Below are positions 36,748 through 49,299 of a stretch of DNA of 64,000 nucleotides, piece after piece. The DNA comes from Phoronis australis (Eukaryota; Phoronida; Phoronidae). Below the pieces are notes generated by a model. That model had not been told where the DNA came from. It ran no database searches and saw only the letters and a program-made list of their open reading frames with translations. The stretch covers positions 874,970-938,969 of the forward strand of contig NMRA01000014.1 of the NCBI GenBank assembly GCA_002633005.1, read 5' to 3'. The position numbers and the translations under genes are program-made. Positions within the stretch are counted from its first letter, which is position 1. The number at the start of each line of letters is the position of its first letter.

Positions 36748-39397
36748 CGATTCTTGAGCTTTCATTGGCTAAATTGTTACTAATTTTTGCTGCTGCAAAG
36801 GACGCTCTGCTTTGGTATTAGTTAGTCGCCATTTTTGATACGATTTAAGGATACATGACTGTGAACCACAACACACAAAGTGTAGTAACTTTTACAGCGA
36901 GTCTTCGTTGTTTCGGACGATGAACCGCCCACAGATAAGCCCCGCCTGCCGGTTACCAATATTTGTCGGTCATAGCTTTTGACAAGAAAACGACGGAGAA
37001 TGTATCCTTAAGGTAATGTAAGAATCTAAAACATGTATAATATTGGCCAACAGGAACATCATGTCTAAGAAATGGTTTGCCGGATTCACATGAAAGTTTC
37101 AGGTACATTTACTGCGCTTCGTCTAGCACTACAGTTCATTACTATTTTCAGGCTTCATGCACTGTTCTCCAAGACTGTTTGGAATTATTTTAAAATAAAC
37201 CGTTCTTGTATAGGTGCTGTCAAATATAGAACTTTTTTTGAAAGAAAAATCTTCGAAGTTGCATAAGACGAAAAAAGAAATGATAATTTAGAAAACTGTA
37301 ACAGCGTTTTTGAGACTTTATCTTGAACATTTACATAACGCGAAATGTTAGCGATCCTGTTGTTTTGCCACGAATGTACTTCTTTTTTCACCAAATTTTA
37401 CTTAAAAAAGCATGGTCACGTGACCTAATTAAGCGCACATTGGTATACAGTTGAAAATAATAATTTCACGGAACTTTTACTTTCACGAAACATACACTTT
37501 TGCTGAGTTAAAATCAATAGTTTTTTTTAGATACTTGGCTAAATGTACAGTCTTGCATATAAGGTCCCACAAAACCTAAACTACTAGATACATGTAGATC
37601 ATTAAACGAAATACATGGCTTCTTCAGTAATAGGTCTTTCAGCTCACTACCAGTAGGCTTCATGAAAAAATTAACGCAAGTTAGCCAAAATGAAGTCCCG
37701 TCCACACACATCCTAACCTAGAACAGTTTGTACCAATGCAAGTTGTCCCACTTTTAAGTGAAGCGTTCACACACACATATTTGATAACTAGGGCTATAAG
37801 GCGGGAGTTGTTACTGTGTGCGTGACAATGGCGCAAAAAGACCAGTCTGTAGGTAGGCGCGTCTGATAGCTACTTTCGCCTTGCCCCAGGATTGTTTGAA
37901 TATTTTGCTTTTATCTCTGTTCGTGTTTTCGGCGAATCTTTTCCGGAGTTTTGCTTATTTCTTTACAGCCGGTCTACTGATTTCCAAAATGTTGCTATTA
38001 ATCAGTCACCAATGCAAGAACAATCGAGTGTCAGGACTGCTCACTTAAATTCTTTTTGAGTTTTTCATCGACCCTTTAAGTTANCGATTCGTAAGCTTTC
38101 ATTGGCTAAATTGTTACTAATTTTTGCTGCTGCAAAGGACGCTCTGCTTTGGTATTAGTTAGTCGCCATTTTTGATACGATTTAAGGATACATGACTGTG
38201 AACCACAACACACAAAGTGTAGTAACTTTTACGGCGAGTCTTCGTTGTTTCGGACAATGAACCGCTCACAGATAAGCCCCGCCTGCCGGTTACCAATTCT
38301 AGTCGGTCATAGCTTTTGACAAGAAAACGACGGAGAATGTATCCTTAAGGTAATGTAAGAATGTATAATATTGGCCAACATAGGAACATCATGTCTAAGA
38401 AATGGTTTGCCGGATTCACATGAAAGTTTCAGGTACATTTACTGCGCTTCGTCTAACACTACAGTTCATTACTATTTTCAGGCTTCGTGCACTGTTTGGA
38501 ATTATTTTAAAATAAACCATTCTTGTATAGGTGCTGTCAAATATTGGACTTTTTTGAAAGAAAAATCTTCCAATTTGCCTAAGACGAAAAAAGAAATTAT
38601 AAGTTAGAAAACTGTAACAGCGTTTTTGAGATTTTATCTTGAACATTTACATAACGCGAAATGTTAGCGATCCTGTTGTTTTGCCACGAATGTACTTCTT
38701 TTTTCACCAAATTTTACTTAAAAAAGCATGGTCACGTGACCTAATTAAGCGCACATTGGTATAAAGTTGAAAATAATAATTTCACGGAACTTTTACTTTC
38801 ACGAAACATACACTTTTGCTGAGTTAAAACCAATAGATTTTTTTAGATACTTGGCTAAATGTACAGTCTTGCATATAAGGTCCCACAAAACCTAAACTAC
38901 TAGATACATGTAGATCATTAAACGAAATACATGGCTTCTTCAGTAATTGGTCTTTCAGCTCACTACCAGTAGGCTTCATGAAAAAATTAACGCAAGTTAG
39001 CCGAAATGAAGTCCGTCCACACACATCCTAACCTAGAACAGTTTGTACCAATGCAAGTTGTCCCACTTTTAAGTGAAGCGTTCACACACACATATTCGAT
39101 AACTAGGGCTATAAGGCGGGAGTTGTTACTGTGTGCGTGACAATGGCGCAAAAAGACCAGTCTGTAGGTAGCCGCGTCTGATAGCTATTTTCGCCTTGCC
39201 CCAGGATTGTTTGATCAATTGCTTTTATCTCTGTTCGTGTTTTCGGCGTATCTTTTCCGGTGTTTTGCTTATTTCTTTACAGCCGGTCTACTGATTTCCA
39301 AAATGTTGCTATTAATCAGTCACCAATGCAAGAACAATCGAGTGTCAGAACTGCTCACTTAAATTCTTTTTGAGTTTTTCATTGACCCTTTAAGTTA
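36748..39397. repeat. Near-identical direct duplication, 1336 + 1313 bp, joined by one N
   Basis: Copy 1 is 36748-38083 and copy 2 is 38085-39397. They differ by scattered substitutions and a few small indels only (e.g. an extra CTCCAAGA in copy 1 near 37168). The single base at 38084 is N. The content includes short open frames in both copies, a poly-T/A-rich centre and the start ATGGCGCAAAAAGACCAG (about 37828 and 39142) ahead of CTGTAGGTAG, which could be a tiny first exon. It is probably two alleles of one region placed in tandem. Confidence 0.85.
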
Positions 39398-40622
39398 AGA
39401 GAATTGCCGCCACTTCTGTTTTTAAAATGCTGAAATAAAGTTGCTAAATACTAAAACGAAGACAAAATTCTTTACATCTGTACGTAGCATGTCTAGCACT
39501 ACTGTTTCAAATATCGACAATTTATACTTGCAAAATGAAGAACGTAGGTTTTAGAACACTTTTAAAGTTTGTAAAATATTCTGATTATTATTCAAAACGT
39601 AACTAAACGGTTACACAAAAGTATGTGAAAATCTCGTTTATTTAAAATGTACCCAGGGAACTATCCAAAACACAAAACGAGTCTTCAGGTCTTAACTAAA
39701 GTAGTTAGTAGGCCGACAGAATTCGTTTAGCACAGGTATTTCAAACCAATGCATAACTGCGTTTACTCAACTCAATGTCGCCTGTGTGTCCATAATGCTG
39801 AAAGGATTTTACTAAATCAGCAAGTAACAACTTACACAACCACAGTTGAGTTCTCAGCATTGGGGTAAGTTCATGAACGTTATAATCTTGCACCAGTTTG
39901 ACTGTTGAAGAAAGCGATGTTTTTTAAAGTTTTGTAGGCGAGTTTGAATGGTTGTCGTTCTTTTGTTTGATGTTCTTTTTCATTAGCTCACGTTTCACGT
40001 TTTGGGCACGAAGTGAGTTTTACGCGGAAGAAGCGTGTGTCTTACATCGACTTGAATTGTTTATTACTTTAAATATAGCTAAGGGTCTTCCAGTTTTTCA
40101 ATAAATTACAGTAAGTCCGAGGCAAACTACAACTAGCCGGATTGCAGGGTACATGTAGCTCACGTAATCATGTCGTTGCGGTGTTTTTATTGCCACTCTC
40201 CATAATTGCTTTTGGCTGACATTGTATTACTCGTATTGATGCATTGTTTATTTATGAACAGGACATATTTCCTATGCAACACTTCAGGAAGACGTTATTG
40301 AGTCCGAATGTTTTTCTCAATACAGTTTAAATAGGAAGGAACATAATCGTACTCAGAACTACTGAAACAGAACCCATTCCTAAAGACGCAGACTCTCGCT
40401 TGCGTGAACAAACTGATTCTAACATTTGGTTGCTACAGTACCTGTCAAAATACATGTCTAAGAAATCATCAGCAAACCGCCGTACATTCGACTGTAAGTT
40501 TTACAGTCAACGGAGTTTAAGGAAAGCAGCTAAGTACTTTGTGTTTGTGTTTTTAAATAATTCCATTTTTGATCATTTTGGGTCTCACCATTGAGGCCTC
40601 AAATTATCCAATGTTTCACTCT
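39398..40622. other. Intergenic sequence between loci, nothing recognised
   Basis: AT-rich. The plus-strand frame at 40400-40594 is short and unsupported. A minus-strand AATAAA near 40183 is the first clear poly(A) signal after exon B2. Confidence 0.35.
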
Positions 40623-41887
40623 TTAAAAAAACACAGTATCCATTAGCTCTTCACTTGTCTTCTTTATAAAAGCGCGTATCTTGGCGTGCTCGTTCTCGGC
40701 GCTAAGGAAGTCCTTTTCACCACACTTTTCGACAGATTCTGGCCCACTTTGACTATTATCACTGCATTGTCCTACCGGTTTATTTTCCTTGCTATTCTCT
40801 TCGTTTTGCCTTAGCGGCTGATCCATGTCACGTGTTTGCAAGGAAGGGCACGCATCTACAAAAGGTTCAGAAACTACGTCTTGCAGTTGAGCAGTTTCCG
40901 TGAAGCCTGTGGCTGGCTCAGACTGGTTTCCTTCCGCGAAATCAGGAGGGGCCTCTGTAGTATTAAGGTTTTCTAATTCTCCAACACTTCTCTCAACACA
41001 TATACTTCCTGTAGATTCATCGCTACAACTTTTTTCACGGACACTATTCTCTCTTCCATTTTGGGCATTACCTCTTTCAAATTCCCCGTTGTTGCAAGTT
41101 TCATCACTAGTATTTTCCACTTGACAACGTTTCTCGTCGGCATTAACTTCTATGTTGTTCAAGATCTCATCATTCAGGTTTTTTTCACCACAACCCACTA
41201 CTTTGAAATTATCGTCACAGCAAGTCTGTTGGGTAACAACCATTTCATTACAATCTGTGACGTTAGCTATTTCGCCAAGATTTTCTTCGCTACCACCCCT
41301 ATCGTTAAGTTTCTGTTCACTTTTAACGTTGTCATAAACAATAGTTTTCGTACAAACACCGTTGCTCACTGCTCGGACATTAACGTCTTCTTCGTTTCTC
41401 ATTCCATCATTGACGAAACGGTCTACTTCAATGTTTGTATTCAGCTCAACCCGTTGCCGATTACCGCCAACATCAGGCTCTATAATAGGATTGTCCTCTG
41501 CCTTGCGTTCATTCCTTCCACTAATTTCCTCGTTTGGGCCAGTCTTACTGTCATTACCACACGTCGCATTAGCTCTGTTGATATTCAGCTTAGATGAGTC
41601 GATCTGTGTATTGCTCAACGACTGTGGATGGACGGTGGGCATATTATGCGATACACCGTATCTGGAGGTTAGCAACCAGTTTTGAATATCCAACTTCTTA
41701 CTGGCGTCCAAAACTGAGTGCTCGCTTGGTCTCTCAACCCGAATGATTGGAACATCTCGTGGATGACTTGTCTTTGTTCGTTTGAGATGAACTCTCCAGG
41801 CCAAAACACTCAACGCTACCAAACACAGTAGGCCACAATTGACACCCAGAATTACCCAGTACGTTTTCGACAAACCCAGCCATTGGT
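40623..41887 (-). CDS. Terminal exon B2: transmembrane helix and 385-residue tail (locus B)
   Basis: A 1265-base exon. The acceptor is ...TATTTGTTTCAG ending at 41888, phase 1, open to the TAG/TAA-type stop at 40623-40625. It encodes about 420 residues. The order is QWLGLSKTYW juxtamembrane signature, a hydrophobic helix (VILGVNCG...LSVLAW), stop-transfer RVHLKRTK, then a hydrophilic tail of about 385 residues rich in Asn, Glu, Ser and Asp. The tail holds scattered cysteines and a VYDNV motif that matches the pYxN pattern bound by Grb2-type SH2 domains. It ends in TVFF. This is the longest coding exon in the window and has no domain I recognise in the tail, which is probably disordered. Long antisense open frames over the same span are shadows. 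Confidence 0.82.
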
Positions 41888-42749
41888 CTGAAACAAATAA
41901 GCAAGTAGGCCTAGTTACTTGGTAACAGAACCTCAAACTCTGGAAATCCAGCAATTTTTCTCTACATATATTCTATGCCATTTTTACAGAATCTGATTCA
42001 AATGAGACTACGTGGCCACTCGTTGTCTTCGCTTCTCAAAATTCAAGTTAACCAGCAACAGGATCGCCGCGTGACATCGATTGGAAGAACTTCTTATGTT
42101 TTCAGTGTAAACATACAAATTTGGGGTTAGAGTGTACATAAGTAGTCACAGTGATCATGTACTGATAATTGTAAGACAATTTGTAACACTTGATTAAATC
42201 AGTGAGTGACTTATAAAGACTAATCGGAGTTTGTAAACCTATAGGTAAGCAAATTTTTAAAGCCGACTGGGGTAAAACGTCCCCGGCTGAATACAATTGA
42301 GACACCAGTACAAGCTTGGGGTTAAGAGCCCCGTCTATACCTCGGTGAAAAACGTGAACGCAGGGTAAATAAAGTTCCCTTCTTCAGATATCACTCTAAC
42401 ATTTTGGAAATCAATACTTCCTCCTCGGGTTACTTATCGCTTCAAGAAGATTGTGTGGCGTACGTACGCATAGGCCAACCTCTCTGCTAACTGCAACACA
42501 GTTTGGTGAAGGAGTAGGTGACTCTTTGACTACAGGGTATCAGATTGGCAGACTAGTGTGATCAGGAATTGAGACTCATATCTTTGAGAATGAGATCGTT
42601 ACATAACGAGAGTTGATAACCTAGACTACAAAATGCTCTGACTTTTGTTGGCAGTTGCTTAATTGTTTCTGTCCATCCCATGATGATAACTGCTTGAGGA
42701 GGTTAGCCGATGAGCAGTTCCACATTTGGTCGATACGTTTGGTTCAAAA
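41888..42749. other. Intron sequence of locus B, nothing recognised
   Basis: The part nearest 42.6-42.75 kb may still be decayed retroelement sequence, but no motif is readable. Confidence 0.35.
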
Positions 42750-43800
42750 GCAATTAGTTTCAACTTGGACATCAATATCAAGAGGCACGGTAACAATAGA
42801 CGTGAGACTCCATCAGTCATGACGTCAAACTCCTCATTACAGATGAGTTTGAAATTGTATCATTGAAGCCGTATGACTATCAGCACGCCTTCTAGACGTG
42901 CTGGTGCAGAGGTTTGTAGTTTGTCAATGACCGTCAAGAGAGGTTTACGGTCGGCGATATCTTTGAAAGTGTGGCCTCACAGATATGTGTGAAATCTTTT
43001 TCTGCCGCATGCCATAGTCATTAGCTCACGCTTAATACATGTGCATCATCTCTTTCGTTGAAGACAAGCTTATGCTGGAAATATAACAACGGGGACCGGA
43101 TTGCCAACAGGGTCGAGTTGTAATGGAGCATCGCCTATTCCTTGCTAGCTTGATTCATAATACATTTTGATCTTTGGGTTGATGTGTTGCAGAAGGGAAG
43201 TCTCAGACACGCCACTCTTGCGTTTTGTGAACGCTGCGTGGTGATGTGGTGCCCACTGAGACCCCGAGTGTTTGTAAAACCGGTTACACAAGACAACAGG
43301 TTTTCAGCTCAAGTCTTTGCCAAAGCAAGACGGGTTCGCCATCGCATCTACGAATTGATGCATTTTCGTTATGGTACATATAGTTATAACATTTCTGCAA
43401 TTTGAATTTCCTCAGCAGGGTCGAGTTTCATTCTAGTGTGAGTGTGCCACACACCGAAGAAAAATAATTCCTGGCATTTTATGTCACATTTGGTGTGATT
43501 AAGGGCGAGGCTCTCATGCATGGCGACCAGATTTTTGTCGTGCTCATGCCCTGTGACCCATAAATGACGATGTCATCAACGATTCTATATGCTTTAGTAC
43601 ATTGTTTATTAATCCCCAGTTAGAAAATGTCCTGACTGACATTTAGACTGAAAGGGTGTCACTGGAAACAACACCATCCAAATGATGTTTGAAAATATGT
43701 TGGTACCTGGCTTTCGCGATCGAGTTTGATAGACCAGTACCTCAACTTCGCGTCTAACTTTGCACCAGCGAAACGGTTCTTTTACTGTTGGAATCTAGTG
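42750..43800 (-). mobile_element. Decayed Ty3/gypsy pol fragment (reverse transcriptase and RNase H)
   Basis: Minus-strand translation in shifting frames shows reverse transcriptase motifs near 43.70-43.78 kb (LDAK, YWSIKLD), the catalytic palm as IVDD in YRIVDDIVIYG near 43.57-43.60 kb, and a following block (KCQELFFFG) near 43.47 kb. RNase H marks follow near 43.0 kb (ELMTMACGRKRFHTYL), 42.95 kb (ADRKPLLT) and 42.8 kb (FDVMTDGVSR). The order fits Ty3/gypsy pol. Many stops and frameshifts; no LTR, gag or integrase was recognised. It is an inert fossil in an intron of locus B. Confidence 0.75.
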
Positions 43801-44755
43801 ACATGGTTTTACTAGGGCTTTGGTCAAAGTTCTTCGATGTAGGCATACTCTTATTGTGTTGCGGCTGTTCGTCCAAATTATAAAATATTGCGGGTTTGTA
43901 GTCGCTTTAAAACCCGTCCACACTGGCAAATGTTTTGTTTGCAAACTCGCTTCCTACGCCTACGGTCGTGTTAAGAATATATTAAAACACAAACAAGATA
44001 GTTCCACCCAAAACATGATTCAAAGCGATGTTTTTTTAAATATGGCGCTGCATGATGCTTCAAAGGCATACGTCATTAAGGGCACATTTTTAATGACGCA
44101 TGACAATGTATGTCACAACGCACCCAACTGTGCGAACTAATGTGCTAAACATGATTTCGAATCTATCGTATGGGCATAACTGAGGTAAGCAGTCACAACG
44201 TTCAACATCGACCATGCGATACTATACAAACGGATACCTTTGGTGTCGTGTTGTCTCAGGTCTTCCAGCTCATGTATACCAGTGGGACCTGAAACTAAAC
44301 AATTATGATTTGATGAGGTACATGCCTACTGGATGAGACAAAACACTTGTCGATGGAGAAATATGTGGTAAACAGCATATCACATTTCATTGTTGATATA
44401 AACAAATTTTCAAAAACTCTTTCAATCCTTTGGTCAAAGCGCTAAAAATGACCACATGTACAAATTACACCAAATGTATAGTCCCTAATGCCCTGTTCAC
44501 ACGTGGAAATGTGAGACGGTAGTTAGAAGGTGATTAGGCAGCACACCAGCCACTTAAAGTCCTTCTCTCAAACTGCCCATGTGGTTCCAGTATCCGAAAA
44601 TACTTACTACATAAATTCTTATTTTCGACACCCTTTCTTTATATTCTCTTCGCCTTTCTTGCCAAAAGCGATTTTTTAACAGTATTAAATTGACCCTTCT
44701 CTATGAGCGTATGATTACCGGTTGTCATCGGTTATTTCTGTACCCACATTTCCGG
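43801..44755. other. Intron sequence, nothing recognised
   Basis: Includes an unsupported plus-strand frame at 43820-44140. No retroelement motif could be read here. Confidence 0.35.
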
Positions 44756-45690
44756 CTCATCAGTTCAGGAACTTGTCCTGAACGCCGCCATTTTTTCCTT
44801 GTAACTGAATGTGCTATAGCTTGCTCGAAAAGTCTTCATTATTTTGTTTTATTAGTAATATATCGTGATTCGTTTGCATATGTAGTGTATTTATAGTTTG
44901 TAGTTAGTGGTCGTGGATTTTTTTGGAATGTTACGCGTACTTAGTATGTAAAATAACATTGGTGTTTAGTTCCTTACGTAGGCGGGTCGAACCTAGGAAC
45001 CAATATGGGTCGAACCAATTTTTTTTCGGTTTTATTTTTTCCTCGTTTTGAAAAAGTACTTTGCTATCATCGGAAAGGTAGTACATTCTACTCAGTAAAA
45101 ATCGAAAAAGTATCAAAATCGGGACAAGCAGTGTAAAGTTATTGCAAGTTTTGTGGCGAAATTTGGGTCACTTTGTTTGGATCGCGTCGGCCATATTGGA
45201 GGACAGCGGGATGAGTTACGAGTTTAAAACTTTGTGTAAATTATTTTCGCCAACAAATTACGGTGAAATTTAGTTAGACATATCTTTACTTACTATTCTG
45301 CACGATTTAACAATGTTCACCAAATTTCAGCCTCGCACTTGTTACTCATTAAGTGATAAATGTGCTCACAATTCCCGTTGGACTTCGTCTCATTTCTGGC
45401 GGCACCGACAATGGCGACTGGGTCCGATAGGCTGCGGTCTCGAGTCTGGCAAAATAATTTCTGTCAAAATTTATTCGCCACATTTCTTCAGCAAATTCGA
45501 TGAAATTGTCCGTAGTTTGATTTTATCAAAATTAAGGCGCGCTGTCGATTTTTTTATTCCCGTTTGCTGGCTGGTAACAGTACAGGCACTGCTCCAGTCG
45601 CACTGACGGCGTTTTCTCGGCCTGGGTTCCTGACCTGAATGAATTGTACTTCCGGGTTCGCGGCAAGTTCAAAATGGCGGTGTTTCTTCG
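44755..45690. promoter_or_regulatory. Three YY1/ETS-like promoter motifs
   Basis: TTTCCGG...GCCGCCATTTTTTCC (about 44748-44805), GGCCATATTGG (about 45188) and ACTTCCGGGTTC...AAAATGGCGGTG (about 45649-45682) resemble ETS and YY1 sites of TATA-less promoters. The last one precedes a short frame MAVFLRVRIV. No transcript is evident, so this is only a motif-level suggestion of a promoter within the B1-B2 interval. Confidence 0.25.
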
Positions 45691-45929
45691 GGTGCGAATC
45701 GTGAATGGCGCGTTCATTTAAACTTTTTTCGAGTACGGATCGTGTATTAGTTATGGGGTAGGTACTTCTTGGATCCTTATAACATCTTCTGACCATGTAA
45801 TAAGGGTTAACAACGCGTGAGAGGACTTTAAAACAAGCTTACAGAGAGACATTGTACAATCCGCCATGTGAGTAATTAGCATAAAGGTAAATGAACATTC
45901 TTTTCGAGAAAGGCAATTTTACAGAAATT

Positions 45930-46069
45930 AGGAGTAGCGAGGAATCGAACACACCGCTACCTCAACAGCCAAATGCTTTGCCGCTGAGCTAAGTCCCACG
46001 CCTCAAATAGTGAAGCGTTTTAAGTGTATTTAAGTGGTAAATATACCGGCCTCGATTTCAGCTAATGTC
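45930..46069 (-). repeat. tRNA-derived SINE, minus strand, copy 2
   Basis: The minus strand reads TTAGCTCAGCGGCAAAGC (A box) and TGTTCGATTCC (B box), with the conserved body segment upstream of it (plus strand GGCCTCGATTTCAGCTAATG at 46048-46067). It is the best preserved of the three copies. Confidence 0.6.
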
Positions 46070-46999
46070 CAGCAAACACTGGGCGAAAATAAGTGATTTG
46101 TAATTGTAAAGAGCAGGGTGGTATGATGCGGGTTTTAGTTCTGCAAGTCGTATTTAGTTGTTCTATTTGTTCGCTAACAATCGGCAATTGACGCTACCCA
46201 GTCATTGCACTCTAGCGATAGAATTGTAATTTTTCTTTCAACAGCAGACCTAGGAACATTCTAGTAGGTTCTAGCATAGAACCACGGCCTGCATCGTTCT
46301 AAGGCCTAGTTTATGTTTATGGAATGATTGGGTAGCTTCTAGAAAGTACAAGGGCTTTTGCATGACTTTCTAATGATATGACGCTTATGTAATTTGGTCG
46401 AAAAACGTAGGAGTTGTAAAGCGTTTTAGTGACAGTAAAGGAAGTGACTTTTCCCATTGGCCTAGTTTTAAAATATATATTTGTTATTATTTGTTCTAGG
46501 CATATGATATTGGTATCGTATTAGAGCTCCGGTGGTGCTTGATGATGTGAATATATTTTAGGGAAATTGTAAACTTCCGAAATGATCACAATCCATGTAG
46601 ATGGCTTTAAGTGTTGCCTGACATCTAGGCAGTGGTAGTACCCACGACCGACTACCCACACGGAATGGTAAACAGGTGAACCTCCGTTTGACATTGTTTG
46701 AGGTCATTACACAGCATAATATTCCCAAAATATGGATGAACTTTGCTCGAAAGAAGTTTTCTGTGATAGAAGTTTAAATTCACTCATTTCTACTTAACAA
46801 ACACGCCACTGGAACAAGCGAATAAAAACAAAAACAAATTCCACTCCGTTGCAACCTCAGTGGCACGAGATCGAGTTAGGCACTCTAAGTCTAAAATTCT
46901 ATGCTGTAAGTAACTCCACTGAAGACCTACTCGATCAAGTCAACCCTTGACAGCACTGACTGGACAGGCATTACATTGGACGTTTTGTTCGAGTAGACT
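46070..46999. other. Intron sequence, nothing recognised
   Basis: Unsupported open frames only. GAACATTCTAG near 46254 resembles a heat-shock half-site but stands alone. Confidence 0.3.
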
Positions 47000-47443
47000 T
47001 TCTATGTTCAGTTGAGATGAATAATTCGAGTAACTCAAACCGGTCTTCAATCTATCATCGTACGGAAAAATTTAAACGTCGATCAGCGACAACTGTGCTC
47101 ACCAATCCACCATGCAAAACGTGAATAGTATTAATAAAATCACAAAATCCCGACGAATTTTGTAGTTGTATAGCTTTGATCAAAGTATATAAGAAGTCTA
47201 TCCCATCCAACAATAATCCCACAACGGCCGTAAGACCGATGATGTCCCTATATGAGCAGAGAGAGGGAGGAGGGAATGTGGTCTAGCGGGATAAGTGTCC
47301 GCTTCGTTTGCTCAAGGTCGTGCGTTCGAGTCCCACTGGGACAGACTGCTGGTTCTTTGAGTCACGTCTCTAACTCCTCAGCTCGGTTTTAACTATACAT
47401 TGAATAAAGCATAAAATGGCCCCAGGTGATCAGTGTAATGGGC
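47000..47443 (+). repeat. Composite SINE-like repeat with tRNA-related head
   Basis: 47007-47065 (GTTGAGATGAATAATTCGAG... TCTATCATCGTACGG) matches the tail blocks at 58100-58160 and 59330-59390. Next comes a tRNA-like part (47272-47343) with A box TGGTCTAGCGG and a B-box-like CGTTCGAGTCCC. After that, 47385-47443 (GGTTTTAACTATA...CCAGGTGATCAGTG) recurs at 51982-52041. Confidence 0.5.
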
Positions 47444-47943
47444 ACACATGAGTGGCCTGCGCACATCTGGTACATGTGCAACGTGTACCAATGCTAGTAT
47501 TACGGTCAGTCACGAGCGAAAGGCGGGAAATCCCTCATTCATCGACAAAGACCTGGCGGACCAGGTCGAAACGTCTGCTAACAACCAGCCACGTCTTTAA
47601 GTGACTTTTTTACATCTACTCTGCCAATATTGTAACCGCAACTGTAACTTCGATTGCAGTTGGGAGCGATTGCAACTTCAACCACGCATGTAATAATTAT
47701 TACATCAGCAATTAACTCCGCTACATGCTATTTCAACCGCAAATATTGTGGCATTTCATTTGAATTGGTGGACCTATATACTATGCCGCAAGAGGCGAGA
47801 AGCAATCACACATTCGAAGAAAAATATCCACGTAAAAACAGCGTTCTTTTATTTTTGTTCGTGTCCCTGGGAGTTCCGGCATCTGCCCTCCCCCACCCCT
47901 TATTATTCATTCTGTTACTTGCGGCTGCCACGATACAGCTTAC

Positions 47944-48078
47944 CATTTCTTGAAGCGCTCGTCTGAGAAGCCGTTCGAATGGGTTCCTTTGTGAATGCTA
48001 TTTCCTCAGAAGGTGTGGCTGGCTTTCTTAATCTGGTGACTTTTTCTTTTACTTCCACTTCATCGTCATCAAAGAGTA
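47944..48078 (-). CDS. Probable stalk exon of locus B (distal isoform)
   Basis: A 135-base segment bounded by a good acceptor (...CTTACTCACAATTAG ending at 48079) and donor (AATG|GTAAGC), phase 1-1. It encodes about 45 residues starting LFDDDEVEVKEKV: an acidic start, a basic middle and a Thr/Ser-rich end (TASQTSASRN) that would suit an O-glycosylated stalk. It lies on the minus strand between terminal exons B1 and B2, so it could only be used in transcripts that skip B1. No known domain. Its splice phase matches both the kringle and B2 borders, which is the main argument for assigning it to locus B. Confidence 0.45.
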
Positions 48079-48404
48079 CTAATTGTGAGTAAGAACGGTG
48101 CATTAGATCCGTGGCGATAAAACACGAGCAAAGCACGAACTTGCGAAAATTAATTGGTTTTTAATCAATCAAACACTCATCAGTAGTGATAATGTTTGAA
48201 TAATTCTCCTAGCTCTAAAATTACTCGTTATTAAATCAACACGAACAAAAAAACGCCGTCATCGAATCTACACAAGCTGAGTGGCCAAGAGTCGCACAGA
48301 ATCTGTGCATCCAGAGGCTGTGTCGTGTACGTGATGCGGAATCTACTCTTAGCTGTTCAAGGTTAGTAGCCTATTTGTCGACGACAGCAAAAGTTTTCTG
48401 ATAT

Positions 48405-48530
48405 GGAGTCCAGAAAGGAATCGAATCGTGAAACTCCGCAAGCGCAGTATAACGCTCTGCTGCTAAGCTAATAGGTCCCACTCGACAAAGGGCAAAGTAT
48501 AGATGTTAAAGACACTGGCCTAGGTTTCAG
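48405..48530 (-). repeat. tRNA-derived SINE, minus strand, copy 3
   Basis: Minus-strand A box TAGCTTAGCAG and B box GATTCGATTCC. A decayed body segment (GGCCTAGGTTTCAG) lies at 48517-48530, in the same arrangement as copies 1 and 2. Confidence 0.5.
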
Positions 48531-49232
48531 TAGACGATCGTGAGAATTGTCAATTTGCATTGGTTTTACGCCACATCTATTAACTAAATTAAATGAGATC
48601 GCTGAAAATTTTGTGGGGAGAATAGCAAAAATGATTAATTTGTTCGGCTTTTCGGGTAAATAATTACTTTCTTGTACAGAAACATGTTGGTTTAAAGAGG
48701 TTTTACTCTCCCGTACACGTACATGGGAAACGCGCGTGAGTTGGTTTGTTTAGTCTACCTGACAAAGTATTCAAGTTTTGTTGGAACCGCAGCGCGATTC
48801 CAAGCTGTTGCTAATTTTCGACTTCTTTCGTAATTTCGTGCGTCCAGCTCAGTGATCAGTCATTACTGCAACTGTGCAGATTTGAGAAACACCATTCCAA
48901 AACAAATTTGTTGCGTCATTCTTTGAAATGTCACGCAGTGTTGATGTGCTTCGCAACATCATCATGTGACATACAGTTTGAAATGTTTCCAATAATTGAT
49001 ATCCTCAGTGTTAAAAGCGTTTCAAAAACATGTTCTGGAATGTCTTCTGTTGGACCAATCAGAGGTGACCTTTACGCCACGTGACAAAATAAAACGGTAG
49101 CTGTTGTCAGAGGAAAGTGAAAAATTTCATTGGGATCAAGAAAATTTAGAGAAATCAATTGATATGAAGAGCGATATCCCTCCCTTCCTTAAAGAATATA
49201 AAAACCAGATAATAGGAAAGCCACACCATCAC

Positions 49233-49292
49233 CATGGTCCACAGCATCGCCTTCCGTCTTCGTTTCCGGTTTATCATAACCAGTTATGGCAG
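49233..49292 (-). CDS. Possible small stalk exon of locus B
   Basis: A 60-base candidate. The acceptor is ...TTTGGCTATTTCAG ending at 49293 and the donor CATG|GTGATG is weaker, with phase 1-1. It encodes ITGYDKPETKTEGDAVDH, acidic and Thr-containing, with no cysteine. It lies on the same strand between B1 and B2, upstream of the stronger candidate at 47944-48078. A longer open frame runs through both borders, so the boundaries are only suggested by the splice signals and the shared phase. Confidence 0.3.
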
Positions 49293-49299
49293 CTGAAAT

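Noticed and set aside
41061-41597. 178-residue plus-strand open frame
   Set aside because: Exact antisense of the B2 tail exon; codon structure and homology of the membrane part support the minus strand.
43820-44140. 106-residue plus-strand frame
   Set aside because: Next to the retroelement fossil, with no recognisable motif; likely chance.
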